Shown here: one piece after another, positions 13,255 to 14,943 of the stretch
Numbering within the stretch: the first letter of the stretch is position 1
Layout of the letters: each line of letters starts with the position of its first letter
Source: JANMDR01 sp043760555
GTDB taxonomy: Bacteria; Pseudomonadota; Gammaproteobacteria; Burkholderiales; Usitatibacteraceae
DNA: 14,943 nucleotides
Direction: 5' to 3'
Assembly (NCBI GenBank): GCA_043760555.1
Contig: JAYUOW010000127.1
Coordinates: 1-14,943 of the forward strand
The notes under the pieces: generated by a model
The model's database searches: none
The model's input: only the letters and a program-made list of their open reading frames with translations
What the model was told of the DNA's origin: nothing
Position numbers and translations under genes: made by a program

Positions 13255-14069
13255 TGGATAGCAGCATTACCATTGGCATCTTGGGCATTTGCATCGGTGC
13301 GGTGCTAGGCCTAACCGGTGCGGGCGGCGGCATGTTGGCAGTCCCTGCCTTGGTAGCGGGCCTTGGCTGGACGATTCAACAAGCCACACCCGTCGCACTC
13401 ATCGCAGTAGCGCTTAGTGCCGCCATCGGCGCTATTGACGGGCTTAAACGCGGCTTAGTGCGCTACAAAGCCGCAATTTTAATGGTGCTTGTTGGCGCGC
13501 CTTTCACCACCGTCGGCGTGCGTGTAGCTGCACAATTGCCGCAACGTTGGTTGATGATTTTATTCGCAATCGTCATGCTAATCGCCGCCACCCGGCTATT
13601 TCTACGGGCGCGTCAGACGGGCACAACTGCACTGGAACCAGAACGCCAATGGGGTCGTATCGACCCTAGAACAGGGCGTTTCCAATGGTGCTTCGGCACG
13701 GCAGCGCTAATTTCAAGCATCGGTGCAATCGCCGGTTTTATGACGGGGCTATTAGGTGTCGGCGGCGGATTTATCATCGTGCCGCTACTACGCCGGTTTA
13801 CCAACGTCGCCATGCAAGGCGTGGTGGCGACGTCATTGATGGTGATTGCTTTGGTAGGCGGTGCGGGTGTAGTGTCGGCCATCGCGCATGGCGTGGTGGT
13901 GCCGCTGCAGGCGACGCTGGTGTTTGCGGGGGCGGCTGCGGTTGGTATGTTGTTGGGCATGAAGCTGGCAAAAAATGTGTCGGAGGCGGCCGTGCAACGG
14001 GGGTTTGCGGGGGTTTTGGTGGTGGTGGCGTTGGGAATATTAGTGGTGCAGATAGGACCTAAAAACTAG
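13254..14069 (+). CDS. TauE/SafE (DUF81) family membrane permease
   Basis: TauE/SafE proteins are inner-membrane permeases connected mostly with export or uptake of sulfur-containing anions such as sulfite and sulfoacetate, or other organic anions. The 271-residue protein shows the typical two-fold internal repeat. GLTGAGGGMLAVPAL in the first half (19-33) corresponds to GLLGVGGGFIIVPLL in the second half (about 163-177). Each sits between hydrophobic helices, with a polar loop around residues 118-142 joining the halves. Its ATG overlaps the stop of the BASS gene by one base, indicating co-translation. The pairing with a BASS transporter suggests a shared anionic substrate or a linked import and export step; this is inference. 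A small hairpin starts on the stop codon. Confidence 0.87.
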   Translation: MDSSITIGILGICIGAVLGLTGAGGGMLAVPALVAGLGWTIQQATPVALIAVALSAAIGAIDGLKRGLVRYKAAILMVLVGAPFTTVGVRVAAQLPQRWLMILFAIVMLIAATRLFLRARQTGTTALEPERQWGRIDPRTGRFQWCFGTAALISSIGAIAGFMTGLLGVGGGFIIVPLLRRFTNVAMQGVVATSLMVIALVGGAGVVSAIAHGVVVPLQATLVFAGAAAVGMLLGMKLAKNVSEAAVQRGFAGVLVVVALGILVVQIGPKN

Positions 14070-14094
14070 GCGGCACGGTTTGCCGTGCAACCTA
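14067..14094. repeat. REP-like hairpin at the TauE/SafE stop codon
   Basis: GCACGG-TTTG-CCGTGC (14073-14088) is a perfect 6-bp stem with a 4-nt loop. It is enclosed by TAGG (14067-14070, including the stop codon) and CCTA (14091-14094). No T-run follows, so it is not a standard terminator; its form is closer to a REP hairpin. Confidence 0.5.
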
Positions 14095-14161
14095 AACATC
14101 TCAGACAGACGATAAAAACCTTACGATATCTTTCTTGTAATAGTGCCCGAGAGAAACGAAT

Positions 14162-14413
14162 ATGCAAACCGTCAAACTAGGTAAAAATGGACGAATCGCA
14201 ATTCCAAAGTCGATATTGGAAGCAAATGGGTGGGTCGCCGGAACGGAATTTAGCGCCCAGGTTATTGGCGGCAAGGTCTATCTTATGCCCTTGGCACCCG
14301 TTAAATCAGCGGCAAAAACGCCGCTTAACAAACTGATTGGCTGCATAAAATATACTGGCCCTCCCATCAGCATTGAGGAAATGAACTTCCCCAGCGCGGT
14401 TAAAGACTGCTGA
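14162..14413 (+). CDS. AbrB/MazE/SpoVT-type DNA-binding protein, no toxin partner seen
   Basis: Residues 2-45 form a swapped-hairpin AbrB-type fold (VKLGKNGRIAIPKSILEANGW, then VIGGKVYLMPL), usual for the antitoxins of vapBC or mazEF pairs and for small transition-state regulators. The 83-residue length and the C-terminal tail, containing LIGCIKYTGPPIS, resemble VapB-type antitoxins whose tails grip a PIN-domain toxin. No toxin gene follows, however: the next 177 bp hold only a REP element and then converging metZ. The start is supported by GAGAG about 10 nt upstream. It may be an orphan antitoxin left after loss of its toxin, or a stand-alone regulator. Confidence 0.8.
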   Translation: MQTVKLGKNGRIAIPKSILEANGWVAGTEFSAQVIGGKVYLMPLAPVKSAAKTPLNKLIGCIKYTGPPISIEEMNFPSAVKDC

Positions 14414-14416
14414 ATA

Positions 14417-14533
14417 CGTAGCCCCATTCGAGCGGCTTTATTGCGATAACTGGGGCAGCGACTGAAAACAGGCGATACCTAACGCAACTACCGCCCCAAG
14501 CTATCGCGATGAAGCCGCTCGAGCTGGGCTACG
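14417..14533. repeat. Inverted pair of REP sequences (BIME-like), about 40 nt each
   Basis: The left arm 14417-14456 begins CGTAGCCC and ends GGGGC; the right arm 14493-14533 is its near-exact inverse, differing at a handful of positions, with a 36-nt spacer. Shared blocks are TCGAGCGGCTT and GCGATA. Each arm itself can close GCCCC with GGGGC, and GTAG sits at the outer edge, as in REP elements. It is a different family from the element at 11128-11235. It lies between convergent genes, a standard REP location, and no other gene is seen in 14414-14590. Confidence 0.8.
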
Positions 14534-14590
14534 AAGGGGCTGCGGTGAAAGTTGGTGCGTGCGGTTGCGGCAATATCTAAAAAACAATCC

Positions 14591-14943
14591 CTACCCCAAC
14601 CGCAAATCCCCCACAATATCCTCAAACGCCTCCAACCCCACTGCAATCCGCACCAGTCCATCGCCAATGCCTGAAGACGCCCGTTCTACGGGCGTTAAGC
14701 GGGCATGAGTGGTGGTGGCGGGGTGGGTGATTGTGGTGCGGGTGTCGCCTAGGTTGGCGGTGATGCTGATCATTTTTGTGGCGTCAATTATTGCCCACGC
14801 TTTTTCTTTGCCGCCCTTCACGTCAAACGACAACACCGCACCTGCACCCTTGGATTGCGCTTTATTTAGTGCGTATTGCGGATGGTTTTCTAGGCCGGGA
14901 TAGTACACACGCGCTACTTGTAATTGCTGTTCCAACCACTTAG
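14591..14943 (-). CDS. metZ: O-succinylhomoserine sulfhydrylase, C-terminal part (gene runs off the window)
   Basis: MetZ makes homocysteine from O-succinylhomoserine and sulfide using pyridoxal phosphate, a direct-sulfhydrylation route to methionine. Only the last 117 residues are present; the frame is open through the window edge (KWLEQQ), so the apparent TTG start at 14935 is not the real one. The small C-terminal domain of the Cys/Met-metabolism PLP family is clear: VARVYYPGLENHPQ, the GAGAVLSFDVKGG block, ISITANLGDTRTTITHPATTTHARL, then GIGDGLVRIAVGLE. The ITANLGDTRTTITHPATTTH form fits MetZ better than MetB or MetC. The lysine that holds the cofactor lies outside the window. Confidence 0.88.
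   Translation of the reverse strand, partial: KWLEQQLQVARVYYPGLENHPQYALNKAQSKGAGAVLSFDVKGGKEKAWAIIDATKMISITANLGDTRTTITHPATTTHARLTPVERASSGIGDGLVRIAVGLEAFEDIVGDLRLG

Noticed and set aside
14671..14695. GAAGACGCCC followed by an ACGCCCGT-TCT-ACGGGCGT palindrome, resembling the AAGATGCCCT family, as a possible fourth copy.
   Set aside because: It encodes residues of metZ (RLTPVERASSGI) that are normal in length and type for the family, so nothing appears inserted; the core also differs (AAGACGCCCG).
1..14943. CRISPR array, integrase, attachment site, prophage or insertion-sequence transposase.
   Set aside because: No regularly spaced repeat-spacer series and no recombinase, phage or transposase protein is present; the repeats found are palindromic REP-like elements.

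Overview
The window is a chromosomal stretch from a Gram-negative bacterium, most likely a betaproteobacterium. The evidence is the FabI type of enoyl-ACP reductase, a P-II protein next to a glutamine-dependent NAD synthetase, an MtfA peptidase, a COG3146-type acyltransferase and an O-succinylhomoserine sulfhydrylase (MetZ). I cannot name the genus. The genes are mostly housekeeping, with small accessory insertions between them.

Layout. (1) 152-1848 (+): fabI and a second short-chain dehydrogenase, overlapping by 4 nt, closed by a hairpin at 1881-1911. (2) 2025-3680 (+): an exported DUF2807 beta-helix protein followed by an MtfA-like zinc peptidase. (3) 3668-5506 (+): a hipBA-type toxin-antitoxin operon. 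It has three related 16-bp operator-like sites (TCGY-N8-GCGA) upstream, the last one overlapping a candidate -10 only a few bases before the hipB ATG, so the message may be leaderless. (4) 5637-9405 (-): a probable operon reading slipin/SPFH protein, nadE, glnB and a 45-residue two-helix membrane protein. It ends at a terminator shared with hipA. (5) 9406-9933: a 528-bp gap with a 12-bp-period iteron. (6) 9934-11133 (+): a COG3146/DUF482 acyltransferase. (7) 11294-12070 (-): a GntR/UTRA regulator, divergent from a BASS symporter and a TauE/SafE permease (12382-14069, +). (8) 14162-14413 (+): an AbrB-type protein with no toxin partner. (9) 14591-14943 (-): the 3' end of metZ, running off the window.

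How the genes fit together. The nadE-glnB pair joins glutamine-consuming NAD synthesis to the cell's nitrogen sensor. The BASS and TauE genes overlap by one base and are probably co-expressed, possibly under the divergent GntR protein. HipBA is a self-contained antitoxin-repressor and kinase-toxin module with its active-site residues intact.

The most unusual layer is small palindromic DNA. A family of about 30 bp sharing the core AAGATGCCCT occurs three times. One copy sits inside the acyltransferase gene, where it appears to have added about 20 codons in frame. Two paired GTAG-type REP elements lie at 11128-11235 and 14417-14533, and a simpler hairpin at 14067-14094 starts on the TauE stop codon. 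No REP-associated (RAYT) transposase is present in the window.
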